Shown in pieces: positions 33,191 to 42,497 of a stretch of 64,000 nt of DNA. A program made the position numbers and the translations under genes. The stretch spans positions 1 to 64,000 of the forward strand of contig CAZOEL010000028.1 of NCBI GenBank assembly GCA_964578835.1, read 5' to 3'. How positions within the stretch are numbered: the stretch's first letter is position 1; every line of letters begins with the position of its first letter. The notes beneath the pieces were generated by a model. The model did no database searches, was not told the origin of the DNA, and worked only from the letters and a program-made list of their open reading frames with translations. Source of the stretch: CAZOEL01 sp964578835 (GTDB lineage Bacteria > Desulfobacterota > Syntrophobacteria > Syntrophobacterales > Syntrophobacteraceae).

Positions 33191-34072
33191 TCAGCGGATC
33201 TTTCGGAAAAGCTTGTGCTCGCGGTCTATTTCTTCAAAAAAGCGCGGGTATGCGGTCAAGTCCGGGATTTCCTTGTCGCCCAATCCCAGAATTCCATGCG
33301 GCGCAAGGCTTTGGCGAAACAGCTCGATCGTCCTGGATTGCAGTCTTCTATTGAAGTAGATGAGCACATTGCGGCATAAGATGACGTCGAGCTCATGGAA
33401 AGAAGGCTCGGACGCCAGATCGTGCCTTGCGAAGACGACGTTTCGAACAAGCTCCGCCGCAAACCGCGCTTCTCCGTAGCCGGCTGTATAGTAATCTGAA
33501 AAAGAAGCCGTTCCCCCTGACTGAATGTAGTTTCGAGTGTATTCCTTCATTCCATGCAGGGAGTAAATGCCATCTCTCGCTCTTTCGAGAAACTCTCGAT
33601 TCATATCGGTGGCGTAGATCCGCGCTCTTTCGTAAAGCCCTTCTTCATGAAGGAGGATGGCCATGGAATAAACCTCTTCACCCGTTGAGCAGCCGGCGTG
33701 CCATAGCCGAAAGAAGCCCAGGTTGCGGAGCTCTGGGACCACTCTCCTTCGGAACGCGAGAAAAAAACCGGGATCTCGGAACATGGCCGTCGTCCCTATC
33801 GATAGAGATGAGACAAGCTTGTCCAGAGAGGTGGAATCGCGCAACATTTTTTCTTTGAGAGCGGGGACGCTGTCTAGCTCCTCTGCTTCCATTCGTTCTC
33901 TGATGCGCCTCCTCAGGATATCGTATGAATAATCGCGAAGCTCGAAACCGTAGCGGCTGAAAACTGCGTGAAGAAGCGAGGCGATCTGCGATTGCTCCTC
34001 GAGGACGGACGTCGGCGGAGCATCGTTGGCTTCTTCCGGAATGGCTTTGCGATTCTTGAGCGCTATCATCAT
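33191..34072 (-). CDS. CheR-type protein glutamate methyltransferase
   Basis: 293 residues. An N-terminal four-helix segment (FSRYGFELRDYSYDILRRRI), then the SAM-binding fold (FFRLWHAGCSTGEEVYSMAI, ARIYATDMNREFLERA) and the CheR motif VILCRNVLIYFNRRLQ. It methylates glutamates of chemoreceptors using SAM. No chemoreceptor or other che gene is nearby. Instead it stands 20 bp downstream of a hybrid histidine kinase with repeated HAMP domains, so it may modify that kinase. The two are probably in one transcript. Confidence 0.92.
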   Translation of the reverse strand: MMIALKNRKAIPEEANDAPPTSVLEEQSQIASLLHAVFSRYGFELRDYSYDILRRRIRERMEAEELDSVPALKEKMLRDSTSLDKLVSSLSIGTTAMFRDPGFFLAFRRRVVPELRNLGFFRLWHAGCSTGEEVYSMAILLHEEGLYERARIYATDMNREFLERARDGIYSLHGMKEYTRNYIQSGGTASFSDYYTAGYGEARFAAELVRNVVFARHDLASEPSFHELDVILCRNVLIYFNRRLQSRTIELFRQSLAPHGILGLGDKEIPDLTAYPRFFEEIDREHKLFRKIR

Positions 34073-34091
34073 TGATCCCTGCTGCCTTATT

Positions 34092-37000
34092 CTATTTGTA
34101 GAGCCAAACCTGCAGGAGCGACAGCAGCTTTCCCGTATCCACGGGTTTGCTGATGTAGTCGGAAGCTCCCGCCTCCAGGCATTTTTCCCGGTCTCCCTTC
34201 ATGGCTTTGGCCGTGAGAGCGACGATCGGCAAATCCTTTCGGCTGTCGTCCAGGCGAATCAGCCGCGTCGTTTCGTAGCCGTCCATTCCCGGCATCATGA
34301 TGTCCATGAGTATCAGGTCGATGTCGGGATTGTCGTTTAGAGCCGAAATGCCGTCCATCCCGTTTTCTGCGAAAAGCACTTGGATTCCGCGGCTTTCGAG
34401 GACGCTGGTCAAGGCGAAGATATTGCGCACATCGTCGTCGATGATGAGTATCTTCTTTCCGATGAGGCTCGAGGCCGGCTCGTGGAGCTGCCTGATCAAG
34501 CGCTGCTTCTCCGCGGGGAGCCTGCTTTCCACTCGGTGAAGGAACAAAGCCGTCTCATCCAGGAGTCTCGCCTGTGAGTCCGAGCCCTTCACAATGATTT
34601 TGTCGGAATACTTTCTGAGCTGTTCGTGCTCCTCTTCGCTCAGCTCCCGCAACGTGTAGACGATGACGGGAAGATCCTCGCAATGGAGCTCGGAAAAGAT
34701 CTTCTCCAATAGATCGATTCCGTTCATGTCCGGCAGCATCAGATCGAGTATCGCACAGTCGAAGCTGCAGCTCTTGAGGGCTTCGAGAGCTTGGGCGCCG
34801 TTGCTCACGGATGTGACCTCCACATCGCCATCGCCAATGAGCTTTGCGATTTCGTCCCGTTCCAGCCCGTCTTGCTGCGCTACAAGGAGCCTCCGCATTT
34901 TGCGCTGCAGGGAATTTTCTATCTGAGTGAAAATTCTTTCGATGGTCTGTTTGTCAACGGGCTTGGTCAGGTAGCTGACGGCTCCCGTAGAGAGCCCTTT
35001 TCTGCGCTCCTCCAGCGCAGAAATGATGTGAACCGGGATGTGGCGCAATTCGGCATGGCTCTTCAATCGCTCCAGAATGGTCCAGCCGTCCATGACCGGG
35101 AGCTTGAGGTCGAGCACGATGGCGTCGGGCTTGACTTCATTGGCCAGGGCAAGGCCCGTGTCGCCCCGATGCGCCACGATCGCTTTGAAATCGCGCTCAT
35201 GCGCTATATCTTTGAGAATGCCGGCAAAACTCTCATCATCTTCGATAATGAGCACGACTCGGTCATTTGGCTCGATCTCGTAGCGGTCGTCCATCGCATC
35301 ATAGTCCTGCAGGATACCCGGCATGGCGGCTGCGACGGCTGAAGATTTCCGCGCTTCCACGGAATCCGGATCTGTCCGGTCTTCCGGATGCAAAAGCGTC
35401 GAGCGGTCGAGCGTCTGAGAATGCACGGGGAGGTAGAGAGTGAATATGCTTCCGATTCCTTCTTCGCTTTCGAGGTGAATCTCTCCGCCCAGGAGGCGGG
35501 CGATTTCTCTACTGATGGTCAAACCGAGTCCCGTGCCTCCATACTTGCGGCTTGTCGTCGCATCCACCTGCTGGAAGGCTTCCCAGATGATCTTCTGCTT
35601 TTCCTTTTTGATCCCGATGCCGGTATCCCGTACGGAAAAAGCTATCGCGCGGCCGGCCTGCCGGAGAGCCTCGCTCTCGAACTGCGCGTCCGGTTTTGGA
35701 TACCCAATTTCCAGAATTACGCTTCCGGATTCCGTGAATTTGAAGGCGTTGGAAAGAAGATTCCTCAGAATCTGCTCCAGGCGCTGCTGGTCCGTTCTTA
35801 TGACTGGAGGCAAGTTTTCCGCAATGACAATGCGGTAATCGAGCCCTCTCTGCTCCGCCGGCTGACGGAAGGAGCGCTCTGCAAACGCGCGCAGCTCATC
35901 GGGCGAGAAGCTCGATACCTGGAATTCCATCCTGCCCGCCTCGATCTTCGAGAGATCGAGAATCTCGTTTATGAGCGAGAGCAGATCCTGTCCGCTCGAA
36001 TGGACCGTGCTCAAGTATTCGACCTGTTTGGCCGTGAGATTGCCTTCCTTATTTTCGGCCAGGAGCCCGGCAAGAAGGAGTAGGCTGTTGAGCGGAGTTC
36101 TCAATTCGTGCGACATATTGGCGAGAAACTCCGATTTGTATTTGGAGGTGACGGCAAGCTGTTCGGCTTTTTCTTCGAGCGAGGCCTGCGTGAGCTCGAG
36201 CTCCCGGTTTTTGATCTCCACCATTCGTTTCTGTTCTTGAAGCTTTGCCGCCTTATCCTCGAGCTCGTCGTTGGCGTTGCGAAGCTCCTCCCTCTGGGCT
36301 TTGAGCAGCTCCTGGGACTTCTTGAGCGCCTGCGCCTGTTCCTCGAGCTCTTCATTGGATCTTTTGAGATCCTCCTGCCGGGTCTGCAGCTCTTCGGCAA
36401 GCTCCTGCGACTGCTTCAGGAGCTCCTCGGTGCGCATGCTCGACTGGATCATGTTCAAAACGACGCCGAGGCTTTCCATGAGCTGTTCGAGGAAGACGAG
36501 ATGTATTTCGCTAAACCGGCTGAACGAGGCGATTTCGACCACCGCGAGCGCCTGGCCTTCGAAGAGCACGGGCAGAACGATGATATTCCTCGGCGCAGAC
36601 TCGCCGAGTCCCGAAGTGATCCGGATGTAGTTGTCCGGAACCTCGGTAAGCAGGATCGGCTTCTTCTCGAGAGCGCACTGCCCCACGAGCCCTTCCCCGA
36701 TGCTCCAGCGGTTGGAGACGTTCTTACGTTCGATATAGGCGTAGCTGCTGAGCAGCTTCAGGATGGGATCGCGATTGCCTTTTTCCGTGTCCACGACATA
36801 AAAAACGCTTTGCAGACCGTTCACCAGCGGGGTGAGCTCCGACATGACGAGCCGGGAAACCGTCTGGAGGTCTCTTTCTCCCTGCAGCATGCGGGTGAAG
36901 CGGGCGAGATTGGTCTTGAGCCAGTCTTGCTCTTCATTGCGCCGGGTGGTCTCCCTCAGGGTGATGATCATCTGGTTGACGTTGTCCTTGAGATCGGCCA

Positions 37001-38534
37001 CTTCGCCGAAGGCCTCGACCGTGATGGAGCGGCTCAGGTCGCCCCGGCTCACCGCGGTGGCCACATCCGCAATGGCGCGCACCTGAATGGTGAGGTTTCC
37101 CGCAAGCTGGTTGACATTGTCGGTGAGGTCTTTCCAGACTCCCGATATTCCTTTGACCTGCGCCTGCCCGCCAAGCTTCCCTTCGGTCCCCACTTCCCTG
37201 GCCACCCGCGTGACTTCGCCTCCGAAGGCGTTGAGCTGGTCGACCATGCGGTTAATCGTGTCCTTTAGCTCCAGAATCTCGCCTCGCGCATCGACGGTGA
37301 TTTTCTGGGAAAGGTCTCCGTTGGCCACGGCGATGGTCACCTTGGCGATGTCTCGAACCTGAGAAGTGAGGCTTCCAGCCATCGCGTTGACGTTATCGGT
37401 GAGATCCTTCCAGACTCCAGCGACGCCTTTGACCTGCGCCTGTCCGCCCAATTTTCCGTCGGTTCCCACCTCTCTGGCCACACGCGTGACTTCGGAGGCG
37501 AAGGCGTTGAGCTGGTCGACCATGCGGTTTATCGTGTCCTTTAGCTCCAGGATCTCGCCCTTTGCTTCCACCGTGATCGTGCGCGAGAGGTCTCCATTGG
37601 CAACCGCCGTGGTGACGAGCGCTATGTTTCGCACCTGATGGGTGAGATTGCTGCCCATCTGATTCACATTGTCCGTGAGGTCTTTCCAGACGCCCGATAC
37701 GCCGCGCACATAGGCCTGACCGCCCAGTTTTCCGTCTGTGCCGACTTCTCTGGCGACGCGGGTCACTTCAGAGGCGAAACTGTTCAGCTGATCGACCATC
37801 TTGTTGATGGTGTCTTTTAGCTCGAGGATTTCTCCGCTGGCCTCAACGGTGATCTTCTTCGACAGATCCCCCTGAGCTACGGCGGTTGTGATCTCGGCAA
37901 TATTTCTCACCTGGGAAGTGAGGCTCCCCGCCATGGCGTTGACGCTGTCCGTAAGGTCTTTCCAGACGCCGGAAAGCTCCATTACCTGCGCCTGCCCGCC
38001 AAGCTTTCCGTCGGTTCCGACCTCCCTCGCGACGCGGGTCACTTCGGACGCGAAGCCGCTCAGCTGATCGACCATGGTGTTGACAACGTTTCCGATTCTC
38101 AGGAATTCGCCTTGCAAGGGCCTTCCGTCTATTTCGTGCGCAATCTTGCGGGAGAGGTCTCCACGGGCCACGGCTGAAAGGACGCTCGCCGTTTCTGCGG
38201 TGGGCTGGGCCAGGTTGACGATGAGAGAGTTGATCGAGTCTACGGCAGTCTTCCATCCTCCGCTGACGCTTCCCATGGATGCGCGCTCTTCCATGTTTCC
38301 TTCCAGGCCAACCACGGTATTGATGCGAACGAGCTCTCCCGTTATCTGCTCATTGAGCCTGACGGCCTCATTGAACGCTTCGGCAATCTCGCGCATAATG
38401 CCGTCGCCGCCATTGCCATCCAGCCTAATGGAGAAATCGCCGTCTCGCACAGCTCTAAGCGCCTGGAGCAGCTCCTCGAGCTGTGAATCGTCCTTGCCAT
38501 TGCAGGCTACGGATTGCTTTCCTTTCATGCTCAT
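34092..38534 (-). CDS. Hybrid histidine kinase with HAMP repeats, GAF and three receivers
   Basis: 1480 residues, cytosolic. Residues about 15-530 are tandem HAMP units. A 92-residue block (SEVTRVAREVGTDGKLGGQA, GVWKDLTDNVN, GDLSKKITVEASGEILELKD) recurs at about 157, 249, 341 and 433. A GAF domain follows at about 560-700, then a long coiled coil to about 830. The kinase core is HisKA (FLANMSHELRTPLNSLLLL) and HATPase_c (DTGIGIKKEKQKIIWEAFQQ, GGTGLGLTISREIARLLGG). Three receivers end the protein: VLDLKLPVMDGW, AILDLMLPDMNG and LMDIMMPGMDGYE. The architecture resembles Nik1-type osmosensing kinases and bacterial relatives. It precedes cheR. Confidence 0.93.
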   Translation of the reverse strand: MSMKGKQSVACNGKDDSQLEELLQALRAVRDGDFSIRLDGNGGDGIMREIAEAFNEAVRLNEQITGELVRINTVVGLEGNMEERASMGSVSGGWKTAVDSINSLIVNLAQPTAETASVLSAVARGDLSRKIAHEIDGRPLQGEFLRIGNVVNTMVDQLSGFASEVTRVAREVGTDGKLGGQAQVMELSGVWKDLTDSVNAMAGSLTSQVRNIAEITTAVAQGDLSKKITVEASGEILELKDTINKMVDQLNSFASEVTRVAREVGTDGKLGGQAYVRGVSGVWKDLTDNVNQMGSNLTHQVRNIALVTTAVANGDLSRTITVEAKGEILELKDTINRMVDQLNAFASEVTRVAREVGTDGKLGGQAQVKGVAGVWKDLTDNVNAMAGSLTSQVRDIAKVTIAVANGDLSQKITVDARGEILELKDTINRMVDQLNAFGGEVTRVAREVGTEGKLGGQAQVKGISGVWKDLTDNVNQLAGNLTIQVRAIADVATAVSRGDLSRSITVEAFGEVADLKDNVNQMIITLRETTRRNEEQDWLKTNLARFTRMLQGERDLQTVSRLVMSELTPLVNGLQSVFYVVDTEKGNRDPILKLLSSYAYIERKNVSNRWSIGEGLVGQCALEKKPILLTEVPDNYIRITSGLGESAPRNIIVLPVLFEGQALAVVEIASFSRFSEIHLVFLEQLMESLGVVLNMIQSSMRTEELLKQSQELAEELQTRQEDLKRSNEELEEQAQALKKSQELLKAQREELRNANDELEDKAAKLQEQKRMVEIKNRELELTQASLEEKAEQLAVTSKYKSEFLANMSHELRTPLNSLLLLAGLLAENKEGNLTAKQVEYLSTVHSSGQDLLSLINEILDLSKIEAGRMEFQVSSFSPDELRAFAERSFRQPAEQRGLDYRIVIAENLPPVIRTDQQRLEQILRNLLSNAFKFTESGSVILEIGYPKPDAQFESEALRQAGRAIAFSVRDTGIGIKKEKQKIIWEAFQQVDATTSRKYGGTGLGLTISREIARLLGGEIHLESEEGIGSIFTLYLPVHSQTLDRSTLLHPEDRTDPDSVEARKSSAVAAAMPGILQDYDAMDDRYEIEPNDRVVLIIEDDESFAGILKDIAHERDFKAIVAHRGDTGLALANEVKPDAIVLDLKLPVMDGWTILERLKSHAELRHIPVHIISALEERRKGLSTGAVSYLTKPVDKQTIERIFTQIENSLQRKMRRLLVAQQDGLERDEIAKLIGDGDVEVTSVSNGAQALEALKSCSFDCAILDLMLPDMNGIDLLEKIFSELHCEDLPVIVYTLRELSEEEHEQLRKYSDKIIVKGSDSQARLLDETALFLHRVESRLPAEKQRLIRQLHEPASSLIGKKILIIDDDVRNIFALTSVLESRGIQVLFAENGMDGISALNDNPDIDLILMDIMMPGMDGYETTRLIRLDDSRKDLPIVALTAKAMKGDREKCLEAGASDYISKPVDTGKLLSLLQVWLYK

Positions 38535-38598
38535 GCTCCCTGCTTTACATCTGCTATGGACCGGTTCGGGCAGCGTTTATTCCGCGCCCGGGCAATTT

Positions 38599-40407
38599 TC
38601 ATCGTTTGAAAGGAATCGCCCATTGTGTGTCCTCTTCGTCACCGGCCTGGGGGAGCTGGGCGTGAAGCTCTTCTTTCCTCTGCCTTATCGGCAGCGTGAC
38701 GATGAAGGTCGATCCTTTGCCCGGCGAGCTCCTTACCGTGATATGTCCGAAATGGTGCTCCACGATCTTGCGGCATATGGCGAGCCCCATGCCGGTTCCA
38801 CTGTAGGCTCTGTTGCCGTGCAGACGTTGAAAGGGTCTGAAAATGCGGTCGAGATAGATTTCTTCAAAGCCCATCCCGTTGTCTTCGACAAAGACGCGGC
38901 AAGTCCCGTCGGCGCATTCCTCCCCATAGATTCTGATAAAAGGTTTTTCACTGCTCCGGTATTTTAGCGCATTGGAGATAAGATGATGGAATAATTGGCG
39001 CATTTGGCGGGCGCTCGCCTCGGCGTGAGGAAGCTCAGAAATCTCGACGCTTCCTTCCGTCTCCTGGACTCTGAAGCTCAGTTCATTCAGAGCCTCCATC
39101 GCCGGTATTCCAAGAGGTATCGAGTGAAAGGGCTCGGGCTCCATCGCAACGCGCGAATACCTGAGGAGGTCCTGGATCAACTGCTGCATCCGGCCGGCCG
39201 AGTTGATCATCCTGGTTAGATATTCCGAGGCCGGCTCATCGATCGATGCGGAATGTCTGCTCTTGATGAGGCTCCCAAAAACCTGGAGCTTGCGGAGCGG
39301 CTCCTGGAGGTGATGCGTGGCGACGAACGCGAGCTCCTGAAGCTCTTTGTTGGCGAACTGCAGTCTTGCGGCGTAGCTTTTGAGATCCTCATTGGCGATG
39401 GAAAGCTCGGCCGTGCGCTCCTGCACGCGCTGTTCGAGCTCGTCGTGCGCTTTCCTCAGAGCTTCCTCCGCCGCTTTGCGCTCGGAAATATCCTCCACCA
39501 TTTTGAGGTAATAAAGAGGCCGTCCGTTCACTTCCCTCTGGAGGCGGATGTGCACGTTCGCCCAGACGATATCGCCGTCTTTTCGGATATACCGCTTCTC
39601 GTGTTGATAGTGATCGATCTCGCCGGCGTGAAGCTTCGCTATAAAAGGATTTTCCGATTCTATGTCGTCGGGATGCGTTATGTCCTTGATATACAAGGAA
39701 GTGAGCTCGGCTTTGGAATAGCCGGTAATGCAGCTCATGGCGTCATTTACAATCTCGAACCGGTTATCGAGCCCAACGATCGCTCCGCCTATGGGCGCCC
39801 CGTCAAAAGTGAGTCGGCATTCTTCTTCGCTTCGCCGCAGGGCTTCTTCCATGAGCTTTCTAGCGGTAATATCAAAGAAAATCATGATTGCGGAGACGAT
39901 TTGGCCATTGCTGTCCAGGATCGGGCGGGAGCTTGCCGACATCTCCCCAAGCGCGCCGTCTTCACGCCTGAACCGGATTTCTTCATCGATGACGATCTCA
40001 CCGGCAAGGAGGGAGCGCGCGAGCGGCCATTCCTCGGGCTTGTACGGCCTTCCATCCGGGTGAAATCCCTCATAGGCGCTGTAGCGGATTTTCTCATAAG
40101 GGGTTGGGGAAGCTCGCCTCCAGATCTCCGCCGCATGCCTGCTCTCGAAGGTAATCCGGCCCGTGGCCGCATTTTCAATGACGATTCCCGCGGGTATATG
40201 CTCCAACATTATCTCGAGCACTTTGTTTTCCATCTTTCCAGAGGCGTCCGAGGCTTCAGAGCCTTTTGCCGCGTGAGGCTCCTTGCTCCGCAAAGCCTCG
40301 AGAGTCTTTTCAGCTTCGGCAAGACGCTCTCTCAGCTCCTCAATTTCGTTTCTCCTGAAAAGAAGCTCCCGCCTCAGACTCTCCTCGATGCTCATGGGCA
40401 TGCTCAT
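38599..40407 (-). CDS. PAS-domain sensor histidine kinase
   Basis: About 602 residues. A coiled coil at the N-terminus is followed by two PAS units (the second with YSKAELTSLYIKDITHPDDI and YLKMVEDISERKAAEEAL). Then come a coiled coil, a HisKA-like helix with the His pair AFVATHHLQEPLRKLQVFGS (as in phytochrome-type kinases), and HATPase_c (LISNALKYRSSEKPF, EDNGMGFEEIY, GTGMGLAICRKIVEHHFG). No membrane segment is seen, so it is cytosolic. It lies upstream of the hybrid kinase on the same strand (64-bp gap) and could belong to the same phosphorelay. The ATG at 40407 is preferred; an upstream ATG would add 24 residues without a clear domain. Confidence 0.9.
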   Translation of the reverse strand: MSMPMSIEESLRRELLFRRNEIEELRERLAEAEKTLEALRSKEPHAAKGSEASDASGKMENKVLEIMLEHIPAGIVIENAATGRITFESRHAAEIWRRASPTPYEKIRYSAYEGFHPDGRPYKPEEWPLARSLLAGEIVIDEEIRFRREDGALGEMSASSRPILDSNGQIVSAIMIFFDITARKLMEEALRRSEEECRLTFDGAPIGGAIVGLDNRFEIVNDAMSCITGYSKAELTSLYIKDITHPDDIESENPFIAKLHAGEIDHYQHEKRYIRKDGDIVWANVHIRLQREVNGRPLYYLKMVEDISERKAAEEALRKAHDELEQRVQERTAELSIANEDLKSYAARLQFANKELQELAFVATHHLQEPLRKLQVFGSLIKSRHSASIDEPASEYLTRMINSAGRMQQLIQDLLRYSRVAMEPEPFHSIPLGIPAMEALNELSFRVQETEGSVEISELPHAEASARQMRQLFHHLISNALKYRSSEKPFIRIYGEECADGTCRVFVEDNGMGFEEIYLDRIFRPFQRLHGNRAYSGTGMGLAICRKIVEHHFGHITVRSSPGKGSTFIVTLPIRQRKEELHAQLPQAGDEEDTQWAIPFKR

Positions 40408-40578
40408 TTCTCTTAAAAAAGGCTCATTGCGCGGGTTTCCAAAAAAGCCGGAAACAGAAAAGGAAGGCAGTCTTGGCATACCGCCGGCTGCGCTTCTTAT
40501 AAGAAGCTATGCATCGGGCGATTCTTTTCAATATGTGGATGATTTGATTTGGGGCGGATGGAAAGCGCGATGGCGCGC

Positions 40579-42267
40579 TCAATCGGAGGCCGTTTCCTGC
40601 AGCCTGATGATCTCGCGGCAGCAGGCGTTCTTAAACGTGTAGTCGAGCCCGTTTACCGAAAGAAGGCGATCGTCGTGCATAAGATCATGCGTGGAGTAGT
40701 CGCGGATGAGCCTTCCCGCGTGCATCACGATTGTTCGTTGGCACAGAATGGAGACGATGTCTATGTCGTGGCTAATGAGGATTTTAGCTACTGAAAGGCT
40801 TCCCAGGATGTCGCAAAAGAGCTCTTCACTCTGTGGGTCGAGATTGGCTGTCGGCTCGTCCAGAATAAGAGCGCGGGGCCCCATCGCCAGAACGGAGGCG
40901 AGGGCGACCCGCTTCCTTTCTCCGGCGCTCAAATGATGGGGAACGCGGTCCTCATAGCCCGTAAGCCGCACCAGAGCAAAAGCCTCTTCAACCCGCCGCG
41001 TCATTTCCGAAGGAGAAAGCCCAAGCCGTTTGAGCCCGAAAGCAACCTCTTCGATGCAGGTGGGACAGAAAAGCTGGTCGGCCGGGTCCTGGAAGGCCAG
41101 TCCGAGGTGGCGCCAAAGCTCTTTTCTTTCCTTTCCCCGAATCCTTTTTCCATCGAAGAAGTAATCTCCTTTGCCCTCATAGATGCCTGCAAGGCAGGAC
41201 ACGAGAGTGGACTTGCCCGCCCCGTTTTCTCCCAAAAGGGCGACGCTTTCGCCTTCCCGGATCGAGAAGGAGACGTCCTGCACGCCCCACGTTCCATCCG
41301 GATATCTGTAGGCGTAATCCCTGAGCTCTATGAAGGCCTTTGCTCGAGCTTCGCTTTGCTGCGCTCCTCCGGAATCTTTCGGCGGAGCGGCGACCTCCAA
41401 ATGGGTGTGATGATGGTGGCGATGGCTCCCATGGTCTCCGTTGCCGCAGCAGCTGAAGCGAAAAGTGAAATCGAGGCCGTGCTCTCTCAGGTAGGATTTG
41501 TCCGAGAGCAGGTCTTCCATGGAGAAATCGTGGTGGATGCTCCCTCTTTCCAGGACCACGGCCCTGGAGCATAAACCGAACAGGAAGGGAAGATCGTGGC
41601 TTATGCAGATGAGAGCCCCGGGAAAATCGGCGAGAAGCTCCATGAAGAGCATCTCCTGCTTGGGGTCGAGGTTGGCCGTGGGCTCATCCAGGATGAGGGC
41701 TTCGGGGCTCATCGAAAGGATCGTGGCGAGGGCCGCGCGTTTCTTCTGCCCGTAGCTCAAATGATAAGGCGCTTTGTAGCGCAGGCCATCGAGACCCACC
41801 TTCCGCAGCGTCTCCTCGACGCGCCTCTCCACCTCGCGGGACGGCAAATCCTGGTTGTAGGGGCCGAAAGCGACATCCTCATCGATCGTGTTGCAGAAAA
41901 GCTGGTCGTCCGGGTCCTGGAACAGCATGCCAACCTTGAGCCTCACCGCCCTCAGCCGCGACTCGTCAAGGGGCTCTCCACGGTAGAGCACGCTTCCGTT
42001 CCGAGGGCGGAAGAGGCCGTTGAGGTGCTTGACAAGAGTTGTCTTTCCGGCCCCATTGTGCCCGACGAGAGCGATCCTGTCGCCTTCATGGATGGTGAGA
42101 TCGATGCCGCCCAGAGCCTTGCGCCCGTCGGGATAATGGTAGTCGACCGAGCGAAGCTCAAAAAGAGGGGGTTTTTCCACATCCGATTTCAGCGCAAAGG
42201 AGTCCGCGGCACGGTAAGGCGCTCGTCTTTTGCCGCCATTTGTCTCTTGATGGAAGCTTTTTATCAT
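40579..42267 (-). CDS. Fused two-ATPase ECF/CbiO-type ABC protein with His/Cys-rich linker
   Basis: About 562 residues containing two complete ATPase halves. Half 1 has GHNGAGKTT, LSYGQKKRAALA and LILDEPTANLDP. Half 2 has GENGAGKST, LSAGERKRVALA and LILDEPTANLDP. Q-loops read FQDPDDQLFC and FQDPADQLFC, typical of cobalt/nickel-type energy-coupling factor ATPases. The linker carries SCCGNGDHGSHRHHHHTH, a likely metal-binding patch. Each half ends alike (GLDFTFRFSCC and GLDYTFKNACC). It would energise uptake of a metal or vitamin. No EcfT or substrate-binding membrane partner is encoded here, so it must work with distant genes. The ATG at 42267 is preferred over an upstream TTG. Confidence 0.85.
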   Translation of the reverse strand: MIKSFHQETNGGKRRAPYRAADSFALKSDVEKPPLFELRSVDYHYPDGRKALGGIDLTIHEGDRIALVGHNGAGKTTLVKHLNGLFRPRNGSVLYRGEPLDESRLRAVRLKVGMLFQDPDDQLFCNTIDEDVAFGPYNQDLPSREVERRVEETLRKVGLDGLRYKAPYHLSYGQKKRAALATILSMSPEALILDEPTANLDPKQEMLFMELLADFPGALICISHDLPFLFGLCSRAVVLERGSIHHDFSMEDLLSDKSYLREHGLDFTFRFSCCGNGDHGSHRHHHHTHLEVAAPPKDSGGAQQSEARAKAFIELRDYAYRYPDGTWGVQDVSFSIREGESVALLGENGAGKSTLVSCLAGIYEGKGDYFFDGKRIRGKERKELWRHLGLAFQDPADQLFCPTCIEEVAFGLKRLGLSPSEMTRRVEEAFALVRLTGYEDRVPHHLSAGERKRVALASVLAMGPRALILDEPTANLDPQSEELFCDILGSLSVAKILISHDIDIVSILCQRTIVMHAGRLIRDYSTHDLMHDDRLLSVNGLDYTFKNACCREIIRLQETASD

Positions 42268-42351
42268 ATTGGACCGGCCGCAGTTCTCTTCACATATAAT
42301 TAAGGTTATTTCACAATACCGCAAAACTTCCTCGAAGCGGATCGTTTTTCC

Positions 42352-42373
42352 CCCTCTCCCTCAGGGAGAGGGG
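42352..42373. repeat. ccctctccctcagggagaggg palindrome
   Basis: A near-perfect 21-bp palindrome between the ABC gene and the outer-membrane protein gene. It is related to the palindromes at 32713-32820. No T-run follows on the coding strand, so it is not called a terminator. Confidence 0.55.
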
Positions 42374-42497
42374 ACCGATAATGCCTCTTTGGGCAAGCGA
42401 AAAAGGTGAGTTGTGCGCTACTGCGTTTATTTCATCGAACGCATCGGCCTGGCGGCTTTCACCGCGCACAAGCTCCGTGCGTCCCTCAAGCCCGACA

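Noticed and set aside
39253..40416. 387-codon plus-strand frame opposite the PAS kinase
   Set aside because: Antisense shadow; the minus-strand product has clear PAS and kinase motifs.
42340..42375. Terminator after the outer-membrane protein gene
   Set aside because: The palindrome lacks a T-run on the relevant strand; kept only as a repeat.
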